A DNA stretch of 64,000 nucleotides from Devosia sp. LC5 (GCF_000735585.1 NZ_JNNO01000044.1:143924-207923), one strand, 5' to 3'; counted from the stretch's first letter, positions 42,939 to 52,477 are shown. Program-made: numbers and translations. Notes: generated by a model not told the origin, from the sequence alone.

Positions 42939-44006
42939 TCATATTTGCAGTGCCAGCAGGTCCTTGCTGGCGAGGCTGATGGTGACCGGCTCGCCTCGGC
43001 TGGGTGGGGCCGTACGTTGGTCGTTGAACGTATCGAGGCTCAGGATGTTCCTGCCAAGCGCCACGCGCAGGCGGATGACCGAGCCCAGGAAGGTGACGTC
43101 GGCGATGGTGCCGGTGAGGGTAATGTCATTGCCATCACGAGCACCGATCGACAGCACTTCGGGCCGTAGTGTTAGCAGACTGTTAGCACCGACGCGCGCA
43201 TCGGCGGGCAATTGGGCAACCTGGACGGTCTGGCCGTCAATGGAGACGGTTTTGGCTGCGACATCGAGAATGGTCGCTTCGATCGTGTTGAGCTGGCCGA
43301 CGAAAGTAGCGACGAAACGGGTGGCCGGTTTGTTGTAGATTTCGTGCGGCGCGCCGAGCTGTTCGATATGACCTGAGTTCATCACCACGATGCGATCGGA
43401 GATGGAGAGGGCCTCTTCCTGGTCGTGGGTGACGAAGACGGTGGTGATGCCCAGGTCGAGCTGGATGGCGCGGATTTCTTCACGCAGGGAAACGCGGATT
43501 TTGGCGTCGAGGGCGGAGAGGGGTTCGTCGAGCAGCAGCATGCGGGGGCGGGGGGCGATGGCGCGCGCGAGAGCCACGCGCTGCTGCTGGCCGCCGCTCA
43601 TCTCGTAGGGGTAGCGCTTCTCGAAGCCGGGCAGGCCGATGAGCTTGAGCATTTCATCGACACGGGCGCGGCGTTCCTCCTTAGCCATGCCGGCGATCTT
43701 GAGGCCGAAGCCGATATTGTCGCCGACATTGAGGTTGGGGAACAGGGCATAGGCCTGGAACACCATGCCGAGCTGGCGCTGGTTCGGCTTGAGGTGGGTA
43801 ATGTCTTCGCCATCGATGCGGATGGTGCCGGTGGTGGGATTTTCGAAGCCGGCGATCATGCGCAGGATGGTGGTCTTGCCGCAACCGGAGGGGCCGAGCA
43901 GGGAGATGAACTCGCCCTTGCCGAAGGCGAAGCTGACGGATTTGACGACGGTGTTGTTGCCGAAGGATTTGGTGAGGTTTTCGACGGACAGGAAATCTTG
44001 GTTCAT
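42939..44006 (-). CDS. ABC transporter ATP-binding protein (PotA/FbpC type)
   Basis: A 355-residue ATPase. Walker A is GPSGCGKTT, the signature MSGGQQQRVALARAI, Walker B MLLLDEPLSALDA and the switch His is in VTHDQEEALSISDRI. A TOBE-like domain occupies the C-terminal third. Started at the ATG at 44006, one nt past the permease stop. It powers a binding-protein-dependent importer of the iron(III)/spermidine/2-aminoethylphosphonate class; the ligand cannot be read. Confidence 0.88.
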   Translation of the reverse strand: MNQDFLSVENLTKSFGNNTVVKSVSFAFGKGEFISLLGPSGCGKTTILRMIAGFENPTTGTIRIDGEDITHLKPNQRQLGMVFQAYALFPNLNVGDNIGFGLKIAGMAKEERRARVDEMLKLIGLPGFEKRYPYEMSGGQQQRVALARAIAPRPRMLLLDEPLSALDAKIRVSLREEIRAIQLDLGITTVFVTHDQEEALSISDRIVVMNSGHIEQLGAPHEIYNKPATRFVATFVGQLNTIEATILDVAAKTVSIDGQTVQVAQLPADARVGANSLLTLRPEVLSIGARDGNDITLTGTIADVTFLGSVIRLRVALGRNILSLDTFNDQRTAPPSRGEPVTISLASKDLLALQI

Positions 44007-44007
44007 A

Positions 44008-44799
44008 TCAATCGGTCCGTGCGGAGGTGTGGGGGGCAAAGCGGCCGAGCACGTTGATCATGCCCATGGCGCCCCAGGTGATGATGAAGGAGATGATGGC
44101 GAGCGCGGCCGGCTCATAGGCCCTGTTGGTGCCGATGCCGACGAGATAGGGGCCGAAGGCCGGGCGGTTGAGCAGGCTGGCAATGGTGAACTCGCCGATG
44201 ACGATGGCGAAGGTGAGGAAGGCGCCGGAGAGGATGGCCACCAGAATGTTGGGCAGGATGATCTGGGCGACAATCTGGGCCTGGTTGGCGCCCATGATCT
44301 GGGCCGCCTCGGTGAGGGTGGCGATATCGATGGTACGCATGCCGTTGTCGACCGCCCGATACATGTAGGGAAGGGCCAGCGTGACATAGGCGCCGGTGAG
44401 CAGGATATCCGTACCCAGGGCGCTGCCGGTGAAGGGAATGATCGAGGACGAATTGTAGAGCCGGATATAGCCATAGACCAACACCAGCGCCGGGATGACC
44501 AACGGCAGCAGGGTGATGAATTCCATGAACGGCCGCAGCCAGGGCATGCGCAGGCGGACGAAATAGACCGCCGGCACGACGACCAGGATACCCACGGCGA
44601 TAGTGACAAGGCCGATAACCACCGAATAGCTGAAGCTCGCGGCAAAGGCCGGATCGGCGAAGACCGAGGCATAGGCGTCGAAGCTGTAGGTGCCGCGCCG
44701 CATGCGCAGCGAGAATTCGAAGGTGGCGAGCAGTGGCACGATGAAATAGGCGGCGCCGAGGGCGAAAACCAGCCAGGCCCAGAACTTGTTGGCTTTCAT
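44008..44799 (-). CDS. ABC transporter permease (PotC type)
   Basis: A 263-residue permease beginning MKANKFWAWLVFALGAAYF; the ATG overlaps the stop of the first permease (ATGA). There are about six membrane segments, and the EAA loop is EAAQIMGANQAQIVAQIILP. The much longer frame that covers it starts inside the other permease gene and is not used. Confidence 0.88.
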   Translation of the reverse strand: MKANKFWAWLVFALGAAYFIVPLLATFEFSLRMRRGTYSFDAYASVFADPAFAASFSYSVVIGLVTIAVGILVVVPAVYFVRLRMPWLRPFMEFITLLPLVIPALVLVYGYIRLYNSSSIIPFTGSALGTDILLTGAYVTLALPYMYRAVDNGMRTIDIATLTEAAQIMGANQAQIVAQIILPNILVAILSGAFLTFAIVIGEFTIASLLNRPAFGPYLVGIGTNRAYEPAALAIISFIITWGAMGMINVLGRFAPHTSARTD

Positions 44800-45677
44800 T
44801 TCATCCACCTCTCGGCGCGGTTGGCGACAACCAGATAGATGACGTTGGCCAGCGAGGTGATGACGATCATGCCGAGCGCGAGTGCAGCGCCGAGACCCGG
44901 ATTTTGCAGGGCGTCGCCCCTGATCTGGTTGTAGAGCAGCACGGTCACGATGTTGAGGTTGGAGCCGGTAAGGGCCCAGGCGGTGGCGATGGCGCCGAAG
45001 GCATTGGCGAATAGCAGGCTCAGGGTGCCGAGGACGCTGGGCCACAGGATGGGCAGGCCAACGTAGCGCCAGAATTGCCACTGGCTGGCGCCGAGCATCT
45101 GGGCGGCCTCGTTCCACTCCTTCTTGAGACCATCCACGGCGGGCGCGATGGTCAGCATCATCAGGGGAATCTGGAAGTAGAGATAGGTTAGCGTCAGGCC
45201 CCAGAAGCTCAGCAGGTTGAAGCCGGAGCGATAGAGGTCGAGGCCGAACAAGGTGCGCAGGATGATGGTGACGAGGCCCAGCCGCCCCAGCGTGGCGATG
45301 AAGGCGAAGGCCAGCGGCACGCCGGCGAAATTGGACGCCACGCCCGAAAATGTCATGACGGCCGAGCGCAGCGGCGCCGGCAGGCGGCCGCGGATGACGG
45401 CCAGGGTGATGGCGAGACCGATCAGCGCACCGAGGATGGCCGAGGCGCCCGAGATGCGGATGGAAATCCAATAGGCGGCGACGATCTGGTCGCTGAAAAG
45501 GCCGCCGATATTGTCGACGGTAAAATTGCCCGTCCGATCGGTGAAGGCGGTACCCACCAGCGACAGGGTGGGCAGGAACAGGAACATGACGGCGAAGATG
45601 ACGAAGGGAGCTACGGCAAGCGTGTCCCACGGGATGCGGCGGGGTGGCGCCGGAGGTGATGTGGTGGTGTCATTCAT
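44796..45677 (-). CDS. ABC transporter permease (PotB type)
   Basis: A 293-residue permease with six or so hydrophobic segments, starting MNDTTTSPPAPPRRIPWDTLAVAP, and an EAA loop EAAQMLGASQWQFWRYVGLP. Separated from the binding-protein gene by about 158 nt with a copy of one repeat arm (45749-45779). Translationally coupled to the second permease. Confidence 0.88.
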   Translation of the reverse strand: MNDTTTSPPAPPRRIPWDTLAVAPFVIFAVMFLFLPTLSLVGTAFTDRTGNFTVDNIGGLFSDQIVAAYWISIRISGASAILGALIGLAITLAVIRGRLPAPLRSAVMTFSGVASNFAGVPLAFAFIATLGRLGLVTIILRTLFGLDLYRSGFNLLSFWGLTLTYLYFQIPLMMLTIAPAVDGLKKEWNEAAQMLGASQWQFWRYVGLPILWPSVLGTLSLLFANAFGAIATAWALTGSNLNIVTVLLYNQIRGDALQNPGLGAALALGMIVITSLANVIYLVVANRAERWMK

Positions 45678-45748
45678 TGTCCGGTCGGCGCCCCCAGAAC
45701 CCTCAATATTCGTCACCACCGGTCCGGTGGTCCATCTCCGGCACCGCA

Positions 45749-45779
45749 TGGATTGCCCGGACAAGCCGGGCAATGACGG
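45749..45779. repeat. Single arm of repeat family B
   Basis: Thirty nt identical to the complement of 23183-23212, core CCCGGACAAGCCGGGCAATG. The element is itself a short palindrome. It lies between the binding-protein and first permease genes. Confidence 0.8.
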
Positions 45780-45835
45780 TGGTGAGGTGAGTTACCTCCG
45801 CCGCAACGCAGCGGCGGAGGCAGATGAGCGTGAGC

Positions 45836-46945
45836 TTACTGAACCGATGCGCCGACGGTGGTGTCCCAGCCGGTGGTAATCGTGGTCTTGTTGGCGTTCT
45901 GCTCTTCGATCGATGGGAACACTGCCTTGGCGTAGTTGTCGGCGGCGGGCAGCTTGGCCATCAGGTCGTCCGGCAGCACGCCGGCTTCGGCCATGGCGTT
46001 GAAGCGGATCGGGTGGCAATAGCCGGCGAGCCAGCCGAGCTGGCCTTCGTCCGAATAGAGATATTCCATCCAGAGCTTGGCAGCGTTGGGGTGGGGCGCA
46101 TGGGCCGAGATGGCCTGGACGTACACACCAGCGACCACGCCGTCGGATGGCACGACGACGTCGATCGGCGGGTTGCCGTTGAGGTTGTCGCGGGCGGCCA
46201 GAAGGTTATAGTCCCAGTTGATGGCAATCGGCGTCGTGCCCTGGGCGATGGCGGCGGCTTCGGCGTCGACCGGCACGAAGTTACCCTTGTCGTTGAGGGC
46301 CTTGAAGAACTCGAGGCCAGCCTGGGCGCCGGTGGCGGCATCGGCACCGGTCGACAGACCCGCGGCGTAAACCGACAGGATGGCGTTGTTGGCAGTGCGC
46401 GGATCACCAGCCAGTGCGATCGAGTTGGCGAACTCGTCCTTCATCAGGTCGGCCCAGGAGGTCGGGTTGTCGCCGGTGATGACGTCCTTGTTGATGCCGA
46501 AAGCCAGCACGCCGTAATAGTCGCCGTACCAGAAGCCGTCGGCATCCTTGGCGTCGTCAGGAATGTCATCCCAGGTGGCGACCTTGTAAGCCTGGATCAG
46601 GCCTTCTTCCTTGGCCTGCGGGCCAAAGGCGAGGCCGACGTCGATCACATCGGGAGCTTGCGGGCCGGTATTGCCGATATTGGCGCGGATGGCTTCGAGT
46701 TCATCGGCCGAACCGGCATTGGGGTTAAGCTCGTTGACGGTAATGCCCGGATATTTGGCCTTGAAACCTTCGATCACGGCGCCATAGCCGCACCAATCAT
46801 GGGGCAGGGCGATGGTGGTGAGCTGGCCTTCGGTTTTGGCGGCGGTGTAGAGGGCGTCGAGATCGGCCTGGGCAAAGGCCTGGCCCGAAACGGAAAGCAC
46901 GGCCAGCATCGAGACGGAGCCGGCGAGCACATTCTTGAAGGTCAT
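45836..46945 (-). CDS. Periplasmic substrate-binding protein (COG1840/AfuA-like)
   Basis: A 369-residue binding protein with signal peptide MTFKNVLAGSVSMLAVLSVSGQAFA. The fold matches the iron(III)/thiamine/2-aminoethylphosphonate group: LYTAAKTEGQLTT at the start and DVIDVGLAFGPQAK in the hinge region. The two or three tyrosines that coordinate ferric ion in FbpA are not obvious as a YxxxY pair; WYGDYYGV is the only Tyr cluster seen. The ligand therefore stays open. First gene of the four-gene importer operon. Confidence 0.85.
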   Translation of the reverse strand: MTFKNVLAGSVSMLAVLSVSGQAFAQADLDALYTAAKTEGQLTTIALPHDWCGYGAVIEGFKAKYPGITVNELNPNAGSADELEAIRANIGNTGPQAPDVIDVGLAFGPQAKEEGLIQAYKVATWDDIPDDAKDADGFWYGDYYGVLAFGINKDVITGDNPTSWADLMKDEFANSIALAGDPRTANNAILSVYAAGLSTGADAATGAQAGLEFFKALNDKGNFVPVDAEAAAIAQGTTPIAINWDYNLLAARDNLNGNPPIDVVVPSDGVVAGVYVQAISAHAPHPNAAKLWMEYLYSDEGQLGWLAGYCHPIRFNAMAEAGVLPDDLMAKLPAADNYAKAVFPSIEEQNANKTTITTGWDTTVGASVQ

Positions 46946-47234
46946 GTCAGTCTCCCTGAATTGGTCGTTCGCCGGCGCCCATTGGCGGGCGTCGCGGCGG
47001 ACTGGGGAGGGAGTAGTGAGGCGGTGTGACAGTGCAATGACAGAGGTGGGAAGCCCATGTGACGATCGGCATCGCGGCCGAAAAAGCCCGTCGATACGCT
47101 CCCTTAGCCGCTTTTGCCTGGTTTCCCCACTGCCCTCCCAGTCGCAATTGTGACAGTGCCTGTTTGTGACAGTTTAGTCCAGATGGTCAAATTTTGGGGG
47201 TGGGTGGGGACTGTCGACTTACCTCAGCCACCGC

Positions 47235-47335
47235 GTCATCCCGGCGCAGGCCGGAATCCACGCAGTGTTGCCACAGCGAATACCGGTGCTGGCTGCTGGC
47301 CTTTCAGCATGGATTCCGGCCTGCGCCGGAATGAC
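47235..47335. repeat. Inverted repeat, family C
   Basis: Arms of 26 nt (47235-47260 and 47310-47335, core CCGGCGCAGGCCGGAATCCA) face each other around a 49-nt loop, with one mismatch. The arm is itself palindromic, as in the other repeat families of the window. Confidence 0.8.
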
Positions 47336-47442
47336 ACCGTGGGTGGGGCGCGCATCGTCAACAAAAAGGGGGTGGCCCGCGCAAGGTTCAGAAAGGATTG
47401 AGAGATTCCAATTTCGCCGGCTCGGTTCGTCGTTCTCGATAC

Positions 47443-47459
47443 TTTAGACTTCTTCTAAA
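47443..47459 (+). promoter_or_regulatory. Irr-type iron-control box
   Basis: TTTAGACTTCTTCTAAA is a dyad with perfect TTTAGA/TCTAAA arms, close to the alphaproteobacterial Irr (ICE) motif (TTTAGAA-N3-TTCTAAA, one mismatch). It lies 72 nt upstream of the imelysin start. Irr binds such sites under iron limitation. Confidence 0.75.
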
Positions 47460-47530
47460 CTATTGAATTTGAATTGCTTTTATAAGGTGAGAGGGGTACT
47501 CCGCTTTTAGATTCAGCTGGAGGACTATCC

Positions 47531-48790
47531 ATGATTTCCAAGAGGATGCTGCGCGGCCTGGCCTTGGCGCTTACCCTTTCCGTGGCCCCGATGGCCGTTT
47601 ATGCGCAGGCGCCGAGCGAGGCCGATGTGCTGGCCAATTATGCCGACCTGGCGCTGGCCGGATATGAAGATGCGCTGAGCACGGCCAAGGTGCTGGACGC
47701 GGCGGTGGATGCGCTGATCGCCGAGCCGAGCGAGGCGACGCTTGCGGCGGCGCGGGAGGCCTGGAAGGCATCGCGCATTCCCTATCAGCAGACCGAGGCG
47801 TTCCGCTTCGGCAATCCGATTGTCGATGAATGGGAGGGCCGGGTGAATGCCTGGCCGCTGGACGAAGGGCTGATCGACTATGTCGATGCCGGCTATGGCA
47901 GCGAGAGCGACAGCAATGGGCTCTATGTGGCCAATGTCATCGCCAATCCCGCGCTGGTGATCGATGGCGTCGATCTGGATGCCACCGAGATCACCCCGGC
48001 GCTGCTGCAGGACAATCTGCAGGAAGCCGCCGGGATCGAAGCCAATGTGGCGACGGGCTATCACGCCATCGAGTTTCTGCTCTGGGGGCAGGATTTGCAT
48101 GGCACGGGGCCTGGTGCGGGCGAGCGGCCGTTTACCGATTATTCGAGCGCAGAGCATGCTGATCGCCGGGCGGCTTATCTGAAGGCGGCGACCACCCTCC
48201 TGGTCAGCGATCTCGAGGAGATGGTGGGCAATTGGACGGCCGACGGCGCGGCTCGGGCGGCGCTGCCGGAGCTGGGTATTTCAGCTATTCTGACCGGCAT
48301 GGGGTCGCTGTCGTTTGGTGAATTGGCGGGCGAGCGCATGAAGCTGGGCCTGCTGCTGCACGATCCCGAGGAGGAGCATGACTGCTTCTCGGACAATACC
48401 CATGTGTCGCATCTCAATGACGCGATCGGCATCCGCAATGTCTATACGGGTAGCTATACGCGGGTGGATGGTTCGGTGGTGGAAGGTCCGGCGATTTCGG
48501 ACCTGATCGCGGCCAAGGATGCCGCGCTTGATACCGAGATTGCCGGGCTGCTCGACGACACCGTCGCCAAGATGAATGTGATGGCCGATCGCGCCGTGGC
48601 GGGCGAGGCCTATGACCAGCAGATTGGCGAGGGGAATGCCGAAGGCAATGCGGTGGTGCAGGCGGCAATCGACGGGCTGATTGCCCAGACGCGCGGCATC
48701 GAGCGGGCGGTGGCGCTGCTGAACCTGGGGGATGCCGTGACTATCGAGGATAGCGATAGCCTGTCCAATCCGGATGCGGTGTTCCAGTAA
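47531..48790 (+). CDS. Imelysin family periplasmic protein (IrpA-like)
   Basis: A 419-residue secreted protein. The signal peptide ends near PMAVYAQ, then two imelysin-like helical repeats. The GxHxxE motif of the family is intact: GYHAIE at residues 176-181, within GYHAIEFLLWGQD. The family is linked to iron uptake (IrpA, EfeO/ICMP). Its downstream partners (di-heme cytochrome, second imelysin, DUF1513) form a conserved four-gene group, and the Irr box upstream supports iron control. Confidence 0.9.
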   Translation: MISKRMLRGLALALTLSVAPMAVYAQAPSEADVLANYADLALAGYEDALSTAKVLDAAVDALIAEPSEATLAAAREAWKASRIPYQQTEAFRFGNPIVDEWEGRVNAWPLDEGLIDYVDAGYGSESDSNGLYVANVIANPALVIDGVDLDATEITPALLQDNLQEAAGIEANVATGYHAIEFLLWGQDLHGTGPGAGERPFTDYSSAEHADRRAAYLKAATTLLVSDLEEMVGNWTADGAARAALPELGISAILTGMGSLSFGELAGERMKLGLLLHDPEEEHDCFSDNTHVSHLNDAIGIRNVYTGSYTRVDGSVVEGPAISDLIAAKDAALDTEIAGLLDDTVAKMNVMADRAVAGEAYDQQIGEGNAEGNAVVQAAIDGLIAQTRGIERAVALLNLGDAVTIEDSDSLSNPDAVFQ

Positions 48791-48837
48791 GCAAAGCATG
48801 CGATGAGGGTATAGCGCGCCAACCGGATCGCCGATCT

Positions 48838-50307
48838 ATGCATGTCCGCCTGACCCTTGCCCTCATCGCCCTGCTTGCCACCGGTCTCGCTTTTGCGCAG
48901 GACAAGGCCGTGCGCGCCGATCTGAGCCCGGAGGACCTGGCGCGCGTCGTGCGGGTTACGGCACCCACAGTCGATTTTTCGGTGCCGGAAAATTTCGAGA
49001 CCATGCAGGCGGGCGCGGGGACGACGAAGAAGATCGCCAACCAGGACGCGTTCAGCCATTTCCTCGCCAGCCTGAGCTTCGAGCAGGAAGAGCAGTTCAA
49101 GCTGGGCAATGCGCTGTTCCGCAAATTGTGGGTCAGCTCGCCCAGCTCGACCCAGGCCTCGGACGGGCTGGGGCCGCTGTTCAATGCGCGGGCCTGCCAG
49201 AGCTGTCATTTGAAAGATGGGCGGGGGCATCCCCCGTTCGATGCGAGCCGGGAAAGCGGGGTGTCGATGTTCCTGCGGCTATCGGTGCCGCCGGGCGTGG
49301 GCGAGCCGGCTTATGGCACGCAGCTGCAGGACTTTGCCGTGCCGGGGCTGAAGGCCGAGGGGCGGATGGTGATCGACTATACCGACCTGCCTGTGACGCT
49401 GGGCGATGGGAGTGTGATCACGCTGCGGCAGCCGGCCTATTCGGTGGCGGACCTGGCCTATGGGCCGATGGCGGATGATGTGATGCTGTCGCCGCGGGTG
49501 GCCCCGCCGATGATCGGGCTGGGGCTGATCGAGCAGGTGCCGGCGGCCGATATCCTGGCGCTGGCTGATGCGGCTGACCTGGATGGCAACGGCATTTCGG
49601 GCAAGCCGAACTGGGTGATCGATCCCGAAAGCCAGAGCATGATGCTGGGGCGGTTTGGCTGGAAGGCGGGGATGCCCACTATTCGCAGCCAGTCGGCAGC
49701 GGCATTTGCCGGCGATATCGGGATTTCGACGCCTTTGGTGAACAAGCCGCATGGCGATTGCACCGAGCGGCAGGTCGAGTGCCTGGCCATGCCCACCGGG
49801 GAGCAGGCGCGGCTGGGCGTGTCGGAAGCGCCCGATCCGGTGCTCGATCTGGTGACGTTTTATTCGCAGACGCTGGGTGTGCCCTTGCGGCGCAATGTGG
49901 GTGATCCGGCCGTGTTGCGGGGCAAGGCGGCGTTTTATGGGGCGGGGTGCGCCAGTTGCCACACGCCCAAATTCGTCACCAGCCGCGATGCGACCAATCC
50001 GGCGCTGCGGTTCCAGCTGATCTGGCCCTATGCCGATTTCCTGCTGCATGACATGGGCGCGGGACTGGCCGATCACCGGCCCGAGGGGCAGGCGGATGGC
50101 TATGAATGGCGCACGCCGCCATTGTGGGGCATCGGGCTGACCCAGACCGTTTCGGGGCATACGTTTTTCCTCCATGATGGGCGGGCGCGGAACCTCGTCG
50201 AAGCGATCCTGTGGCATGGCGGGGAGGCGCAGGCGGCGCGCGATGCCTTTGCCAATCTGGACGCGGCCACGCGCACGGACATGATCGCTTTCCTGGAGTC
50301 GCTGTGA
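48838..50307 (+). CDS. Di-heme cytochrome c family oxidoreductase (COG3488)
   Basis: A 489-residue periplasmic protein with signal peptide (cleaved after GLAFA) and two heme-binding CxxCH motifs: CQSCH at 120-124 and CASCH near 377-381. This family, sometimes called thiol oxidoreductase, resembles di-heme peroxidases. In imelysin operons it is thought to take part in redox steps of iron uptake, but its reaction is not established. Its stop TGA overlaps the ATG of the next gene. Confidence 0.9.
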   Translation: MHVRLTLALIALLATGLAFAQDKAVRADLSPEDLARVVRVTAPTVDFSVPENFETMQAGAGTTKKIANQDAFSHFLASLSFEQEEQFKLGNALFRKLWVSSPSSTQASDGLGPLFNARACQSCHLKDGRGHPPFDASRESGVSMFLRLSVPPGVGEPAYGTQLQDFAVPGLKAEGRMVIDYTDLPVTLGDGSVITLRQPAYSVADLAYGPMADDVMLSPRVAPPMIGLGLIEQVPAADILALADAADLDGNGISGKPNWVIDPESQSMMLGRFGWKAGMPTIRSQSAAAFAGDIGISTPLVNKPHGDCTERQVECLAMPTGEQARLGVSEAPDPVLDLVTFYSQTLGVPLRRNVGDPAVLRGKAAFYGAGCASCHTPKFVTSRDATNPALRFQLIWPYADFLLHDMGAGLADHRPEGQADGYEWRTPPLWGIGLTQTVSGHTFFLHDGRARNLVEAILWHGGEAQAARDAFANLDAATRTDMIAFLESL

Positions 50308-51374
50308 TGCGTCTAATGCTTGTTCTGCTGCTGTTTCTGGGTGCTGCGCCGGTCATGGCGCAGAAATTGACCACGACTGCGGCGCTGGCCAATGCGGTCA
50401 ATGAGGTGATCCGGCCGGGCTTTGCCGATCTGCGCGCGGAGGCGCATGGGCTGGTCGATGCCATGGCGGATTTGTGTGCGATGCCGTCGGCGGATGCGCA
50501 GCAACTGGCGCGGGAGTGGTTCGGCAAGACCGCGACTGCCTATGGGCGGGTCGAATTCGTGCGGATCGGGCCGTTGATGGAGGACAATCGCAGCGACAGG
50601 CTGCTGTTCTGGCCCGACCGCAAGGGCATTGCGCTGCGGCAGGTGCAGGCGATTTTGGCGGATGAGGATGCCAGTGCCACGGCGCTCGATACGCTTAGGG
50701 GCAAGAGCGTTGCGGTGCAGGGGCTGAATGCGCTGGAATTCGTGCTGTTCGGCACTGGGGCCGAGGCTTTGGCGGGAGCGGAGGGTGCGTTCCGCTGTCA
50801 GTATGGCGCGACGGTAGCGCAGAGTATTTCCGGGATTGCCGATGCACTTTCCGAGGGCTGGAATGCGGAGGATGGCATTGCGGCGCACCTGATGGCGCCC
50901 AATGAAGCCTACGCCGATTATCGCACCGAGACCGAGGCGCTCGAAGCGCTGGTGAGCCTGATTTCGCATGGTGCTGAAGGGCTGCGGGATACGCGGATCA
51001 ATCCGTTCATCGCACAGGGCGAGAAGGCTGCGGTGCCCAAACAGGCTTTGTTCTGGCGCTCGGGGCTGACCATGGCGATAGCAGAGGCGAACATTGAGGG
51101 GCTGGAAAAGCTCTTTGCCGTTTCCGGCGTGGCGCTGATTGGCGGGGCGGCGGATAGTGGTTTGGACAATTCGATCCGTTTTGAATTCTCCAATGCCAGG
51201 CGGGCGATTAGCCTAGTGACCGGGCCGGTGGAGGAGGCGGTGGCCGACCCCAAACAGGCGCAGGCGCTGGCCTATCTGGTCATTGTCACCCAATCGCTGC
51301 AAACGCTGGTGGGCGAGCAATTGTCCGCCGCGCTGGGGCTGAGCGTTGGGTTTTCCTCGCTGGATGGGGACTGA
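50307..51374 (+). CDS. Second imelysin family protein, variant motif
   Basis: A 355-residue secreted protein (signal peptide MRLMLVLLLFLGAAPVMAQ). It starts at the ATG sharing a base with the stop of the cytochrome gene. The family GxHxxE motif is replaced by GLNALE in GLNALEFVLFG, so the metal-linked His is missing. A structural partner to the first imelysin, or a protein with altered binding, is possible. Conserved gene order supports a common iron role. Confidence 0.87.
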   Translation: MRLMLVLLLFLGAAPVMAQKLTTTAALANAVNEVIRPGFADLRAEAHGLVDAMADLCAMPSADAQQLAREWFGKTATAYGRVEFVRIGPLMEDNRSDRLLFWPDRKGIALRQVQAILADEDASATALDTLRGKSVAVQGLNALEFVLFGTGAEALAGAEGAFRCQYGATVAQSISGIADALSEGWNAEDGIAAHLMAPNEAYADYRTETEALEALVSLISHGAEGLRDTRINPFIAQGEKAAVPKQALFWRSGLTMAIAEANIEGLEKLFAVSGVALIGGAADSGLDNSIRFEFSNARRAISLVTGPVEEAVADPKQAQALAYLVIVTQSLQTLVGEQLSAALGLSVGFSSLDGD

Positions 51375-51376
51375 AA

Positions 51377-52468
51377 ATGTGGCAGCGGCGGGCTTTCCTC
51401 AAGGCTGCGGGCGCTGGCTTTGCGGCGAGCCTGATGCCGCGGCAAGTGCTGGCGCTGGAGCGCAATGAACTGGTTTTTGCCTCCTCGGTGCAAACCAGTT
51501 CGGGCGGCTATGGTGCGGTGCTGCTGGGGGAACGCGGCGATCTGATCGCGCAGATCGCGCTGCCGGATCGGGGGCATGACACTACGATTAGTCCCGAGGC
51601 CGGGCGCGGCGTGGTGTTTGCCCGCCAGCCGGGAACGTTTGCATTGGTGTTCGATCCCTCCGGGCGGGAAGCGCCGGTGACGCTGACCTCGATCGAGGGG
51701 CGGCACTTTTTTGGGCACGGGGTGTTCTCGCTGGATGGGCGGCTGCTCTATGCCACCGAGAGCGATTTCGAGGCGGCCAAGGGCGTTATCGGCATTTACG
51801 ACGCGACGGACGGCTATAAGCGGGTGGGGGAATTTCCCACTTATGGCACGGGGCCGCATGAAATGCTGCTCATGCCCGATGGGGTGACCTTCGTCATCGC
51901 CAATGGGGGCATCGAAACGCATCCCGATTATGGCCGCGCCGAGTTGAACCTCGATACGATGGACCCTTCGGTGGCCTTCGTTGACCGGCGGGACGGGCAT
52001 CTGGTGGGCCAATTGCGGCTTGAGAGCGGGCTGCATCAGCTCTCGATCCGCCATATGGCAATCGATGCGCGCAGCCGGGTATGGTTCGGCTGCCAATATA
52101 AGGGAGCGCCCAGCGAGAGCCCGCAATTGGTGGGTTATGCGACCATGGACGGCGAAATCAGATTGATCGAATTGCCGCTCGATACGCTGCGTGACCTGCG
52201 CAATTATGTCGGCTCGGTCGCTGTTTCTGCCGATGGGGCGAGCGTTGCGGTGTCGTCACCGGAGGGGGATCTGCTGGTGGCGTTTGACGCCGAGGGCGGG
52301 CGGCCGGTATTGGTCGAAACGCTGCGCAATGGCTGCGGGCTGGCAGCGGATGGGGCGGGGTTTGTGGCGACCAGTGGCATGGGGGAAATGGTCGGTCTGG
52401 CGGGGGCGGAGCGGGACCGGCAGAAGTTCGATTTTGCATTTGATAATCATGTGTTGCGGGTGGGGTAG
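51377..52468 (+). CDS. DUF1513 beta-propeller-like protein with Tat-type signal
   Basis: A 363-residue protein, the fourth member of the imelysin gene group (COG3490). The N-terminus MWQRRAFLKAAGAGF is a twin-arginine-type signal (RRxFLK), so it is probably exported folded. Repeated strands such as GHGVFSLDGRLLYATESDF and YGTGPHEMLLMPDGVTFVIA suggest a beta propeller. It starts 2 nt after the preceding stop. Function unknown beyond its link to iron acquisition by context. Confidence 0.87.
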   Translation: MWQRRAFLKAAGAGFAASLMPRQVLALERNELVFASSVQTSSGGYGAVLLGERGDLIAQIALPDRGHDTTISPEAGRGVVFARQPGTFALVFDPSGREAPVTLTSIEGRHFFGHGVFSLDGRLLYATESDFEAAKGVIGIYDATDGYKRVGEFPTYGTGPHEMLLMPDGVTFVIANGGIETHPDYGRAELNLDTMDPSVAFVDRRDGHLVGQLRLESGLHQLSIRHMAIDARSRVWFGCQYKGAPSESPQLVGYATMDGEIRLIELPLDTLRDLRNYVGSVAVSADGASVAVSSPEGDLLVAFDAEGGRPVLVETLRNGCGLAADGAGFVATSGMGEMVGLAGAERDRQKFDFAFDNHVLRVG

Positions 52469-52477
52469 GCAGAGCTG

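Larger units (their letters stand above)
46946..47530. other. Divergent gap, importer / iron operon
   Basis: 585 nt. The left part holds the unrecognised promoter for the leftward importer. The middle holds an inverted repeat (47235-47335). The right part holds an Irr-type box (47443-47459) followed by the imelysin gene with GGAGG 7 nt before its ATG. Reading frames over the repeat are not accepted as genes. Confidence 0.6.

Noticed and set aside
47114..47401. 95-codon frame upstream of the imelysin gene
   Set aside because: Built largely from both arms of an inverted repeat (47235-47335).
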